Of a stretch of DNA of 9,667 nucleotides, positions 1-6,342 are shown piece by piece (positions within the stretch are counted from its first letter, which is position 1; each line of letters opens with the position of its first letter). The stretch is taken from positions 1 through 9,667 of the forward strand of contig JBFIPX010000121.1 in NCBI GenBank assembly GCA_041609895.1. Reading direction: 5' to 3'. The translations under genes and the position numbers were made by a program. The notes under the pieces were generated by a model. The model was given only the letters and a program-made list of their open reading frames with translations. It searched no databases and was not told the origin of the DNA. The stretch comes from JAHHLP01 sp041609895. GTDB taxonomy: Bacteria; Bacteroidota; Rhodothermia; Rhodothermales; JABDKH01.

Positions 1-607
1 CAACCGGGGTGTCCGGGTCGTCCGGATTCTCGACCACGAGAACCGTAAACTCGCGACCCTCAACAAACTCCTCAATGAGTGCAGCACCGAAGGCCTCGAT
101 TGTGAGGGCCGCCTGGTTCGTAAGATCGGCGGTTGTCTCGACGCGCGACTGACGGGTAAGCCCCCAGCTGCTATAGCCGTTTGGGTGCTTCACGATCATG
201 GGGAACCGGAGGTCGGACTCGGCTCGCTGAACGTCTTCCGTGTTACGCGCCATTACGAATTGCGGGGTCTCGATCCCGAGGCTCCGGCACACGCGTTTCA
301 TCTCGATTCTGGACGGATCGTAAAACGAGGACGAAGCACCGGTAAAAGGTACGTTGAGCCGCTCCAGGGTCTGGACGACTTCGATCCCCGGGCTGTCGGA
401 ATCCCAGGAGCCATCACACAGGTTGATGAAGACGTCGAAGCCTTCTCGCGCAAGGGCTGTCACCGTGTCTACAGACGACGCTTTCTCCAGGCCGTGTATC
501 TCGACCTCATGACCGCCCAGATAGGGAAGGATGACGGTGGGCCAGTCCTGGTCTTGGACAGCTACCGGCTCGGACGGCCCTGCTTCTTCGAGGACACAGA
601 TTTTCAT
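1..607 (-). CDS. D-Ala-D-Ala ligase-like ATP-grasp protein (3' end beyond the window)
   Basis: The first 202 residues are visible, from an ATG at 607; the C-terminal catalytic half lies outside the window. The N-terminus MKICVLEE and the stretch FINLCDG (about 60-66) match the pre-ATP-grasp domain of D-alanine-D-alanine ligases. VPFTGA (86-91), the following MK (103-104) and the MIVKHPNGYSSWG stretch (137-149) match the ligase N-domain and the ATP-binding Lys/Gly-rich loop. EEFVEGREFTV (179-189) matches the family's EEF.GREFTV motif. Known for the family: ATP-dependent acyl-phosphate ligation of an amino or hydroxy acid in the cytosol. I infer a Ddl-like peptide ligase rather than the cell-wall Ddl itself, because the N-terminus departs from canonical Ddl. 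No good Shine-Dalgarno is visible. A 214-bp gap separates it from the DinB gene upstream, so it may have its own promoter. Confidence 0.8.
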   Translation of the reverse strand, partial: MKICVLEEAGPSEPVAVQDQDWPTVILPYLGGHEVEIHGLEKASSVDTVTALAREGFDVFINLCDGSWDSDSPGIEVVQTLERLNVPFTGASSSFYDPSRIEMKRVCRSLGIETPQFVMARNTEDVQRAESDLRFPMIVKHPNGYSSWGLTRQSRVETTADLTNQAALTIEAFGAALIEEFVEGREFTVLVVENPDDPDTPV

Positions 608-733
608 CACGAGTAGGGCTGTTGGGTGATTGCTCTGCGGCCTGCACTCAAGCAAGCGACAAATCTCGTTTGAAGCCTAAACAGTCGATTGCCGGGTGCA
701 CTCTCAGTGGGCTATCTCAAATATGGTTCAGCG

Positions 734-760
734 ATCATTTGCCGCTAAGCGGTTCATGAT
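734..760. repeat. Imperfect 27-bp dyad in the 608-821 gap
   Basis: ATCAT (734-738) pairs with ATGAT (756-760), and CCGC (742-745) pairs with GCGG (749-752) around a TAA centre; three inner positions are mismatched. It lies between the stop of the DinB gene and the start of the ATP-grasp gene. No T-run follows on the minus strand, so it is not a convincing intrinsic terminator; an operator or a weak hairpin are alternatives. I see nothing else and no clear sigma-70 promoter in this gap. Confidence 0.3.
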
Positions 761-821
761 TTCTTAACGATATCGCGAAGAAGTTGGTCGTACCGCCGAA
801 GTGACGCGCACCGCGAACGCG

Positions 822-1313
822 TTACTCCGACTGGGCAACCCACTTCGCAGCAATATCGTCCGACTGGCGAAGCATAAGATTGAGTTGTCCCACCCCATGC
901 TGCACGTGGCGCAAGTTGTAGATGAGAAGCTCTGCGAAAGACGCTTCGCCCCAGCCAAATCGATGACGGCTCCACGCCTTATCGTCGGTCAGGTTCGTGA
1001 CGACGCTTCGGCACTTTGCTCTGGCATAATCCAGATACCTGAGCAGTTCGGCCTTATTGAACGGCTTCTCGGGCTTCTTCCCGTCCGGCTTCATTTCCTC
1101 CATTGTGAACGGGGCGGGCGGGCGGAAATCGTCGGAATCCCCGGACAGATAGCGGTCGAGCCAGAAAAGCGTGTGGAATACAAGGTGCGAGAACTGGGGA
1201 CGTCCGGTCTCGTCATACCACAGGTCGTCGGGACAGGCAGCAATGACATTGGCCAACATGTCGATCGAAGCACCGAACTGCGACCAAATCGCGGATCTGA
1301 AGAGTGTGTTCAT
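822..1313 (-). CDS. DinB-fold (DinB/YfiT superfamily) putative metalloenzyme
   Basis: The protein has 163 residues from the ATG at 1313 (MNTLFRSAIWSQFG). An open frame continues upstream to a start-like codon at 1439, but that extension is low-complexity and overlaps the decayed propeller gene, so I reject it. Pattern: four-helix bundle with HLVFHTLFWLDRYL (43-56) and NLRHVQHGVGQLN (133-145). Family knowledge: DinB-fold proteins bind a divalent metal through three histidines and some act as thiol-dependent transferases. Candidate ligands are His47 and His136; the position where I expect the third His (140) is Gly, although His139 is adjacent. The cytosolic substrate is unknown. A second, divergent DinB-fold gene sits at 4558-5052. 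The gene lies directly downstream of the propeller pseudogene and has only a weak ribosome binding site. Confidence 0.8.
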   Translation of the reverse strand: MNTLFRSAIWSQFGASIDMLANVIAACPDDLWYDETGRPQFSHLVFHTLFWLDRYLSGDSDDFRPPAPFTMEEMKPDGKKPEKPFNKAELLRYLDYARAKCRSVVTNLTDDKAWSRHRFGWGEASFAELLIYNLRHVQHGVGQLNLMLRQSDDIAAKWVAQSE

Positions 1314-1366
1314 GGAAGCGTGATGTCGTATACGCGGTTGATGCAATGGCGTCGTTCGAACAGACG

Positions 1367-1757
1367 TCAGATGCCTGTCGACCGCCTTTCCATTTTGTCG
1401 TGCACGTCCAATAGAAAGACGTCCGAAATCGACGGCCAACCGTCAGCGGAACGCCATGTGGTACGGATAAACGCCACCTCGCTACCATCCGGCGACCACG
1501 AACCAAAGAAGGCATCGTTGATCACCAAAGACGACCTGCGATTCTCAAATTGAGAGACGATATCCGTCTGGGGACCATGACACTTCCTGATGAAAGGTAG
1601 TATCAGGATTAGCAATGGCAACCATCCTATCATGTCCGTATGTCGATCCGACCGACACGTCAGGGGAAGGCCCTCCCAACGATTGACGGATCGCAAGACA
1701 AAAGAGGCACAAGGCACTCACGCGGATCCATGCTTCGGTTCTTACCAGTCCTTTCAT
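1367..1757 (-). pseudogene. Decayed TolB/PD40-type beta-propeller gene (frameshift and deletion)
   Basis: Two minus-strand frames each hold a propeller hallmark. One runs from the ATG at 1757 to a TGA at 1545 and ends with HQEVSWSPDGYRLSI. The next frame picks up near 1556 with SQFENRRSSLVIN, then FFGSWSPDGSEVAFIRT and DVFLLDVHDKMERR, and ends at 1367. WSPDG followed by a short hydrophobic strand is the PD40/TolB-like repeat signature. The two WSPDG motifs are only about 27 residues apart, whereas full blades are about 40, so an internal deletion is likely besides the frameshift. A third frame after about 1380 reads HLTSVRTT, typical of the end of such a blade, which suggests a further shift. 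The start codon overlaps the ankyrin stop (TAATG). A sequencing indel could explain one shift but not the missing residues. Confidence 0.6.
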
Positions 1758-2479
1758 TAATCCACGTGCGGCTTGCCAGCAACGTACGCCTCCATGCCAC
1801 CCCATCCCTGACCATGGTCGTTCGAATCACGTCGGACTGCATCGGGATGGATCCGGTGTTCACCGAAGCAAAGCTTCTCTAGTATGGCGGCGGGCCGCAG
1901 GTGCCAACTGGCCCAGGTGAGCGGAGTGTCCCCGTTCACGTCGCGTGATTCTCTGTCTGCTCCTTGATCGAGCAGCATCTGTATCGCTCTGAGAGTACCG
2001 AATGCGGCTGCGCGATGGAGCGGTGTTTCACCACGCGTCCGGCTGTCGCGCATAAAACTCCCCGTGGGTGCGCCGGGAATCGTCGCGGCATTCGGGTCGG
2101 CGCCTGCCGCCACTAGAATCGAAACGACGTGGTCATAGACGGGGCGATTCGCCTTGCATAGAGCGGCATGCAGTGGCGTCTCGCCCGTTTCCGGTAGCGG
2201 ATGGTTGACGTCAGACCCCTGCTCGATCAAGAATTGCGCAAGGCGCCAATGCCCATGGAAAGCCGCCCCGTTCAAGTCGAAGTTCTCGCCCAGCGATTCA
2301 AGCGTCTCGCCGTTCGACAAAAGGTGTCGAATGGCACTCACGTCCCCGTAGTAAGCGCACCATTCGATTAGTGATACGCCTCGGTCGTCCCGCACCGTGG
2401 CCGGCGAGCCGGCCGCAATCAAATCAAACACGAGGTCGGTCCTGCCATCCCGAATCCGGGACATTACGTCTTCGCGCAT
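1757..2479 (-). CDS. Ankyrin-repeat protein
   Basis: The protein has 240 residues from the ATG at 2479; alternatives are the ATG at 2464 and a non-ATG codon at 2542. Neither downstream ATG has a strong ribosome binding site; 2464 has a weak GAAG upstream. Ankyrin units are clear: GVSLIEWCAYYGDVSAIRHL (34-53), a degenerate unit around 69-92, TGETPLHAALCKA...LVAAGADPNA (about 98-131) and RGETPLHRAAAFG...LLDQGADRESRD (about 149-180), then NGDTPLTWASW (182-192). The tail 210-240 (IHPD...DHGQGWGG...GKPH) looks like a conserved C-terminal cap. There is no signal peptide or membrane segment, so a cytosolic protein-interaction scaffold is likely. Its partner is unknown. Its TAA shares a base with the ATG of the downstream propeller remnant, implying former translational coupling. 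It lies downstream of a terminator, so it should be transcribed separately from the kinase gene. Confidence 0.85.
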   Translation of the reverse strand: MREDVMSRIRDGRTDLVFDLIAAGSPATVRDDRGVSLIEWCAYYGDVSAIRHLLSNGETLESLGENFDLNGAAFHGHWRLAQFLIEQGSDVNHPLPETGETPLHAALCKANRPVYDHVVSILVAAGADPNAATIPGAPTGSFMRDSRTRGETPLHRAAAFGTLRAIQMLLDQGADRESRDVNGDTPLTWASWHLRPAAILEKLCFGEHRIHPDAVRRDSNDHGQGWGGMEAYVAGKPHVD

Positions 2480-2532
2480 ATTGGTCAATTGCCGGATGGT
2501 GTACTTAATTGATCGTGCGGGCGCGCTCCCCC

Positions 2533-2556
2533 AAAAACGCATCGAGCCTTGATGCG
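2533..2556 (-). terminator. Intrinsic terminator after the kinase gene
   Basis: On the minus strand CGCATC, a 7-nt loop and GATGCG form a 6-bp stem followed at once by TTTTT (plus positions 2537-2533). It lies about 40 nt after the kinase stop at 2596 and before the ankyrin start at 2479, where the RidA-kinase transcript would be expected to end. The stem is short, so termination may be partial. Confidence 0.5.
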
Positions 2557-2595
2557 ATGGTACGGACTTGTAGCGTCCCGCTCCAGTCGAATCTG

Positions 2596-4023
2596 CTACT
2601 CGCTAAGCCAGAAGGCGGCGGGGCCTGGAGTGTCCACGAAGAACTCCGCGCCCTCGGTACGCCTCGGAAATGCGGCCGAGTACGCCTGCGACCAAGCACC
2701 AGGAAAGGTATCGATTTGCTCTTCAGCGACCATCGCCCACACGGAACCCCCAAAGCCTGCACCAAAGGCCGAGGCAGCCAACGCACCCAGATTCCTCGCC
2801 TCACGCGCTAGAAACACCGTCTCGGGTATCTGATTTTGAAGGAGCAAATCGGCAAGTTCCTGTGACTTGTCGACGATCAGACCGAATTCGTCCAGCCTCA
2901 TTTCCCGAAGGGCTCGGACTACCTGAGGCAGAAGAACGTTGTTTTCCTGATGAAAATGTCGAAGTCGTCGCATCAATTCATCGACTCCGTAGCGATTCCC
3001 TCCATCGGCCGCAATGGCAGCCTCAACGGCACTCACGTCAAAATCGGGGAGGCCACAAATCGAACCGAGGTCAGCCTCTTTCCGGCCGGTAACGGATTGC
3101 CACATTCGGGCAATCTCCGCCGTAGTCTCTGAGAGGTAGTTGTAGCGCGCCAGCACCTCGCGCGTCTTTGACGCCCTCGCGCCTGACACAGCAAGGACAA
3201 ACCGATATCCCTCGGGCCACTGGACGGACTCAATGAATCTCACCGGGCAGTACATGTACCACTTCAACCAGCCCGCGTCGGAACACAGTATTGCGGTGTG
3301 ATCTTCGCTTCCCCCAAAGGTGCCGACGCCCTGCGAACCCGGTAGGTCGGCAAACGGCAGCCCGTTCTCGACGGCACCCAGATACTGAGCGAGCCCCTCT
3401 CGTTTCGTGACGCTTTGTCGGAACAGCGCCTGCGTCAGCAACCCATTTCTGGAACCAAGACTGAGGGCGAACGCTACCGTAAGGGCACTCGAGCTGCTCA
3501 TACCGGCCGCCGACGGAAGCCCACTCGAGAAGATGACCTCCGCCCCTTCGGAAATGGCAAAGTCGCGGGCCAGCCTTCGGCCTACGGCTATCGCATAGTT
3601 AGACCATTCTCCGGATCGAGAAGGTTGGTCGGGAATCAGCGCCAGATCGGCTCGGGCACCGCTGCGGGCATCGCAAAGGCGTAACCGCGCGTCCGCAATC
3701 GGCAAAACGATCGCCGCGACGCCACGCTGAAGGGCGCAGATCAGGCTGCCACCAGCTGCGTAGTCGGTGTGCTTGCCGAGTACTTCGATACGACCGGGGA
3801 CGAACAGGGCTGAAACCGGCCGGGCAGCAGTCAAGCCCCGATCCAGGAGCCAGCTGGCACAACGAGAGAATTCATGCGCGGCGAGTTCCGACGCATGTTG
3901 GTCCAAGCCCGCCGCCTCAAGCCCCGACCGTAAGAAGTCAGCATCCGCAATGCGGCCCAGCTCAACCGCCGGTGGATTGAGGAGGCGGTCCAGATTGGAG
4001 AGATCCTGATCTTCCCGCACCAC
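2596..4023 (-). CDS. Galactokinase-family GHMP sugar kinase
   Basis: The protein has 475 residues from a GTG at 4023 (a second GTG follows at 4020). All three GHMP motifs are present: the sugar-binding signature PGRIEVLGKHTDY (76-88), the phosphate loop GLPSAAGMSSSSAL (168-181) and the C-terminal FGAGFGGSVWAMV (420-432). Arg78 and Asp241 (in GGSEDHTAIL) sit where the catalytic pair of galactokinases lies; Tyr294 may match the sugar-contacting Tyr. Family role: ATP-dependent phosphorylation of a sugar at C1 in the cytosol (Leloir pathway for galactose). The usual GRVNLIGEHTDY is changed to GRIEVLGKHTDY: Asn to Glu and the sugar-contacting Glu to Lys84. It is longer than typical GalK (about 380-400), with an extended N-terminus of about 70 residues. 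The start abuts the RidA stop (TGAGTG), so the two are probably cotranslated. Galactose as substrate is not secure. Confidence 0.85.
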   Translation of the reverse strand: MVREDQDLSNLDRLLNPPAVELGRIADADFLRSGLEAAGLDQHASELAAHEFSRCASWLLDRGLTAARPVSALFVPGRIEVLGKHTDYAAGGSLICALQRGVAAIVLPIADARLRLCDARSGARADLALIPDQPSRSGEWSNYAIAVGRRLARDFAISEGAEVIFSSGLPSAAGMSSSSALTVAFALSLGSRNGLLTQALFRQSVTKREGLAQYLGAVENGLPFADLPGSQGVGTFGGSEDHTAILCSDAGWLKWYMYCPVRFIESVQWPEGYRFVLAVSGARASKTREVLARYNYLSETTAEIARMWQSVTGRKEADLGSICGLPDFDVSAVEAAIAADGGNRYGVDELMRRLRHFHQENNVLLPQVVRALREMRLDEFGLIVDKSQELADLLLQNQIPETVFLAREARNLGALAASAFGAGFGGSVWAMVAEEQIDTFPGAWSQAYSAAFPRRTEGAEFFVDTPGPAAFWLSE

Positions 4024-4494
4024 TCAATCTTCTCCCGATCGCACGGCGATGCACTCGACCTCGACAGCGGCGCCGAGCGCGAGTCCGTCCGCTCCAAACG
4101 CACTACGTGCCGGGTAGGGTGGATCAAACATGCCGGCATACACCTCGTTGAACGCGGCCCACTCCCCGATATCCTCGAGCATTATCGTGCACTTGACGAC
4201 ATCGGCCAGCCGATATCCATGCTCTTCGAGCGTCAGCTTGATATTCTCAAGCGTTCGGACAGACTCGGGGCCGATTCCGCCGGGCACCAGGTCAAGAGTG
4301 CCCGGGACGATTCCGATCTGCCCCGACAAATAGAGCGTGTTGCCGACCCTGACAGCCTCCGAGAAGGGAAGTCCGGCGGGTAGCACCTTTCCCGTGTTGA
4401 GGTGCTCAATCTGATTCGCGTCATGCTGTTGCGCGAACAGGCTTGGCGGTAAAGTCATGAGCGTGATGCAAGCAAGGACAAGTAAGCGGATCAT
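4024..4494 (-). CDS. RidA/YjgF/UK114-family protein with a signal peptide
   Basis: The protein has 156 residues, about 25-30 more than cytosolic RidA; the excess is an N-terminal signal peptide (MIRLLVLACITLMTLPPSLFA, about 1-21, likely cleaved after Ala21 before QQ). The mature part reads LPFSEAVRVGNTLYLSGQIG (42-61), TLENIKLTLEEHG (81-92), DVVKCTIMLEDI (98-109), PARSAFGADGLALGA (128-142) and VEVECIAV (144-151), a full RidA barrel. Arg130 and Glu147 match the conserved substrate Arg and Glu of enamine/imine deaminases. Cytosolic RidA hydrolyses reactive 2-aminoacrylate-type enamines; the role of an exported member is unclear. It starts 63 nt after the upstream DinB-fold gene and its TGA touches the kinase GTG start. 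No strong ribosome binding site is seen before its own ATG. Confidence 0.9.
   Translation of the reverse strand: MIRLLVLACITLMTLPPSLFAQQHDANQIEHLNTGKVLPAGLPFSEAVRVGNTLYLSGQIGIVPGTLDLVPGGIGPESVRTLENIKLTLEEHGYRLADVVKCTIMLEDIGEWAAFNEVYAGMFDPPYPARSAFGADGLALGAAVEVECIAVRSGED
4029..4036 (-). promoter_or_regulatory. Ribosome binding site for the kinase gene
   Basis: GGGAGAAG on the minus strand lies within the last codons of the RidA gene, with its GGAG 8 nt before the GTG at 4023. This supports the GTG start and coupling to RidA. Confidence 0.55.
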
Positions 4495-4557
4495 GATGGT
4501 CGTTGTCTAACTGAGTAAGACCGCCGGTAAGCGCACGAAACCTGACTGGATCGATCT

Positions 4558-5052
4558 TCAGGGCAACTCCGGCAGTCGGCGAAACGACAAGGTGCCTGCG
4601 CTTGTAGAATCGCCGGTAACTGCCCGGCGATGGTAATCGATTTGACCAAGGTGATAGGCCAAATGCGTGGAGAGGTGGATAAGGTATAAACCTGTGGAGA
4701 ACTTGCGCCCGCCGACCTTCTCGGGGTACGCGAAATCCAACGAAGAGGCATCCAGGTTTTGAAGCGTCTCCCCAACCTCCGATTGGGCCGCCTGAATGCG
4801 ACTTAGAACTTCCGCTCGCGGGAGATCCCTGGCCGAAAACTCCTCCTCGCGGTTACGCACGTAGCCGGTTTTGCCCAAGCGCGCTCCGATGTAATGCCGA
4901 AGATTGCCGGCAGCATGCAAGGCCAACGTGCCCCCGGTGTTGGGACAGCCTGCCATGACTTGCCACAGGGCAGCATCGTCAGGGTAAAGTTCGACCTGGC
5001 TTCGGAATCCGTCAAGGTCGCGCACCATGACCGCGGTTACTTCTGCTAGCAT
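4558..5052 (-). CDS. DinB-fold (DUF1572/YfiT-like) putative metalloenzyme
   Basis: The protein has 164 residues from the ATG at 5052, chosen because GGAAGGG lies 9 nt upstream; ATGs at 5070 and 5061 and an open frame to 5094 are alternatives without a good site. Signature segments are TLALHAAGNLRHYIG (42-56) and IHLSTHLAYHLGQIDYHRR (125-143), the two histidine-bearing helices of the DinB fold. His46 or His53 with His130 and His134 (HxxxH) are the likely metal ligands, all intact, unlike the other DinB-fold protein in this window. Family members are cytosolic and some transfer bacillithiol or mycothiol; the substrate here is unknown. It sits 91 nt after an unrecognised gene and 63 nt before RidA. 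Confidence 0.82.
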   Translation of the reverse strand: MLAEVTAVMVRDLDGFRSQVELYPDDAALWQVMAGCPNTGGTLALHAAGNLRHYIGARLGKTGYVRNREEEFSARDLPRAEVLSRIQAAQSEVGETLQNLDASSLDFAYPEKVGGRKFSTGLYLIHLSTHLAYHLGQIDYHRRAVTGDSTSAGTLSFRRLPELP

Positions 5053-5061
5053 GTTTAGCAT

Positions 5062-5068
5062 CCCTTCC
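5062..5068 (-). promoter_or_regulatory. Ribosome binding site deciding the DinB-fold start
   Basis: GGAAGGG on the minus strand lies 9 nt before the ATG at 5052 and is too close to, or downstream of, the other candidate ATGs (5061 and 5070). This decides for the shorter protein. Confidence 0.5.
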
Positions 5069-5143
5069 ATTGTATTACGTATCCACCAGCTCAACGATCG
5101 GCATTGCGATCGCCGCTGTCAAATGGGGCCGGTGAGAGCCGGA

Positions 5144-5587
5144 TCAACGGTCGGGCGGGCTTTCACTGGTTGCCCTATTCACAACCTCAAGCAATTTTGC
5201 AAACGATTCGGCCGCATCGATCTCATTCCGCAGTACGACCACGTCCGTCTCTAGGGCATCGACAAACTCATTTTCGGAGTCGACGACTTCACGCAGAAGG
5301 GCCTTCAGTTCATCGAGGCGTGTAGGACGCGGATCAGCGTATACAATTGAAACGGAAACCCTGCGCCAAGGAAAGATGCGGTCGCTTAGCGAAGGGCGAC
5401 CCGAGAGTCTTGCCTCAACCACAGACCAGCAGGACCCGGATCGGTCGAAGCAGACGGCGTCTTCGAGAACGCCGTCCTGGAAGGCGGACATTGTCGATGT
5501 CAGACCGCCCGAATCCGTCTCAAGCCAGAAGGAGATGCCAGGCCGTACTACCAGGATGGGACCACTCGGAATTGATGCGTTCGTCAC
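5144..5587 (-). CDS. Unrecognised 147-residue protein
   Basis: I do not recognise this family. The frame opens after a stop at 5606-5608 and the first usable start is a GTG at 5587; ATG appears only at residue 33. Visible features: a hydrophobic strand ILVVRPGISFWLETD (11-25), WSVVEARLSGRPSLSDR (54-70), FPWRRVSVSIVYADPR (72-87), then a largely helical acidic C-terminal half (91-140: LDELKALLREVVDS, FVDALETDVVVLRNEIDAAESFAKLLEVV) and a polar tail. The helical part could be a short coiled coil. There is no signal peptide or membrane segment. The GTG has no ribosome binding site of its own, but a 13-codon ORF with a good site ends over it (GTGA). It lies 84 nt after the VOC gene on the same strand. 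An overlapping plus-strand frame (5376-5675) is taken as a shadow. Confidence 0.55.
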   Translation of the reverse strand: MTNASIPSGPILVVRPGISFWLETDSGGLTSTMSAFQDGVLEDAVCFDRSGSCWSVVEARLSGRPSLSDRIFPWRRVSVSIVYADPRPTRLDELKALLREVVDSENEFVDALETDVVVLRNEIDAAESFAKLLEVVNRATSESPPDR

Positions 5588-5625
5588 AGACGGATGCGTC
5601 GTGTATCAGTTCGAAAATCAGGCAT
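5584..5625 (-). other. 13-codon mini-ORF overlapping the start of the unknown gene
   Basis: An ATG at 5625 preceded by GAGAGGA (plus 5629-5635, 3 nt spacing) opens the frame MPDFRTDTRRIRL and stops at a TGA whose first bases are the GTG start of the next gene (GTGA). It is either a leader peptide for coupled translation or the true 5' end of the gene at 5144-5587 separated by a one-base frameshift. Sequence alone does not decide. Confidence 0.3.
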
Positions 5626-5671
5626 TGGTCCTCTCGTTCCCCGGCTGCCTACCAGTAATGGATGCAGTCTT

Positions 5672-6172
5672 CTAATCATTCGAAGGCGCCTCTTTCATCA
5701 GCGCTGTCAGGTCGAGTGGGCGCGTCGTCATAGCCAGCGCCCCGGTGCCATCTAGCGGCCATTCCGACTTCGGCCGGTCGCAATAGAGTTCGACGCCGTT
5801 TCCATCGGGGTCGCTTAGGTAGAGCGCCTCGCTTACGCCATGATCGGATGCTCCGTCGAGCGAAATTCCTGCCTCGCGAAGCCGTCGCAGCGCATCTGCC
5901 AGACTCGAGCGATCCGGGTAACGAATGGCGATGTGGTACAGTCCCGTGGTACCGGGTGGCGGCGGGGAGCCGCCTTTCGATTCCCAGGTGTTCAGACCGA
6001 TGTGGTGATGGTAGCCACCCGCGCTGACGAACGCGGCCGACGTCCCCATTCTCTGCATCAAGTCGAAGCCAAGAACACCACAGTAGAAGCCGAGCGCGCG
6101 ATCGAGATCGGCCACCTTGAGGTGAACGTGTCCGATGTCCACCCGGGGATCAATCTTGTTCGTCTTACTCAT
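5672..6172 (-). CDS. VOC-family (glyoxalase/extradiol dioxygenase-like) metalloenzyme
   Basis: The protein has 166 residues from the ATG at 6172 (MSKTNKIDPR); a TTG at 6199 would add nine residues but is less likely. Two beta-alpha-beta-beta-beta modules are visible: module one from GHVHLKVADLDRALGFYCGVLGFDL (14-38) to GGYHHHIGLNTW (52-63), module two from GLYHIAIRYP (77-86) to LYLSDPDGNGVELYCDRP (117-134). His17, His80 and Glu129 are the expected metal ligands; DPDGNGVELY is the classic C-terminal VOC signature. The YHHHIGLNTW plus proline-rich linker (about 69-73) resembles the CatE/YfiE-type extradiol dioxygenase branch, but many such proteins are uncharacterised. Presumed cytosolic. The ATG overlaps the stop of an open stretch upstream (ATGAGTAA). 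The next gene follows after 84 nt. Confidence 0.88.
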   Translation of the reverse strand: MSKTNKIDPRVDIGHVHLKVADLDRALGFYCGVLGFDLMQRMGTSAAFVSAGGYHHHIGLNTWESKGGSPPPPGTTGLYHIAIRYPDRSSLADALRRLREAGISLDGASDHGVSEALYLSDPDGNGVELYCDRPKSEWPLDGTGALAMTTRPLDLTALMKEAPSND

Positions 6173-6281
6173 CAGTCGCTCTGGAATAATGATAGCCAAG
6201 AGTCGAGAAATCCGGATTGGACAGATCGGTATCGACAGTTGGGAGCGAAGGCACGTCGTTGGTTTCGTTCACTTCGATCAC
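6165..6281 (-). other. Possible small ORF or C-terminal coding remnant before the VOC gene
   Basis: The gap between the antiporter and the VOC gene has an open frame from a TGA at about 6312 to a TAA at 6165-6167. From a GTG at 6281 it encodes 38 residues (VIEVNETNDVPSLPTVDTDL... to ...YHYSRATDE), acidic and protein-like, and its stop overlaps the VOC start by 8 nt (ATGAGTAA). No ribosome binding site is seen. It may be the tail of a decayed gene formerly coupled to VOC, or chance. Confidence 0.2.
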
Positions 6282-6342
6282 CAGATCATCGAACGCAGCC
6301 TGAGCACGGCATCACAAAACACGAAGAGGCGCCAAACATAAA

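Noticed and set aside
801..1553. Long plus-strand open frame (250 codons)
   Set aside because: It lies opposite the DinB-fold gene and the propeller remnant, whose minus-strand frames carry recognisable motifs; its own translation shows none.
4500..4515. GTTAGAC-type core before the RidA gene, and ACCCAAC-type core near 618-625, suggesting integron attC sites in a one-strand array of small genes
   Set aside because: No partner core at the right distance and orientation and no imperfect dyad linking them; the kinase and antiporter units are also unlike cassettes.
5087..5118. CGATCG, six bases, CGATCG in the gap before the DinB-fold gene
   Set aside because: Only a 6-bp stem with no T-run; repeated short palindromes of this kind are expected by chance in GC-rich DNA.
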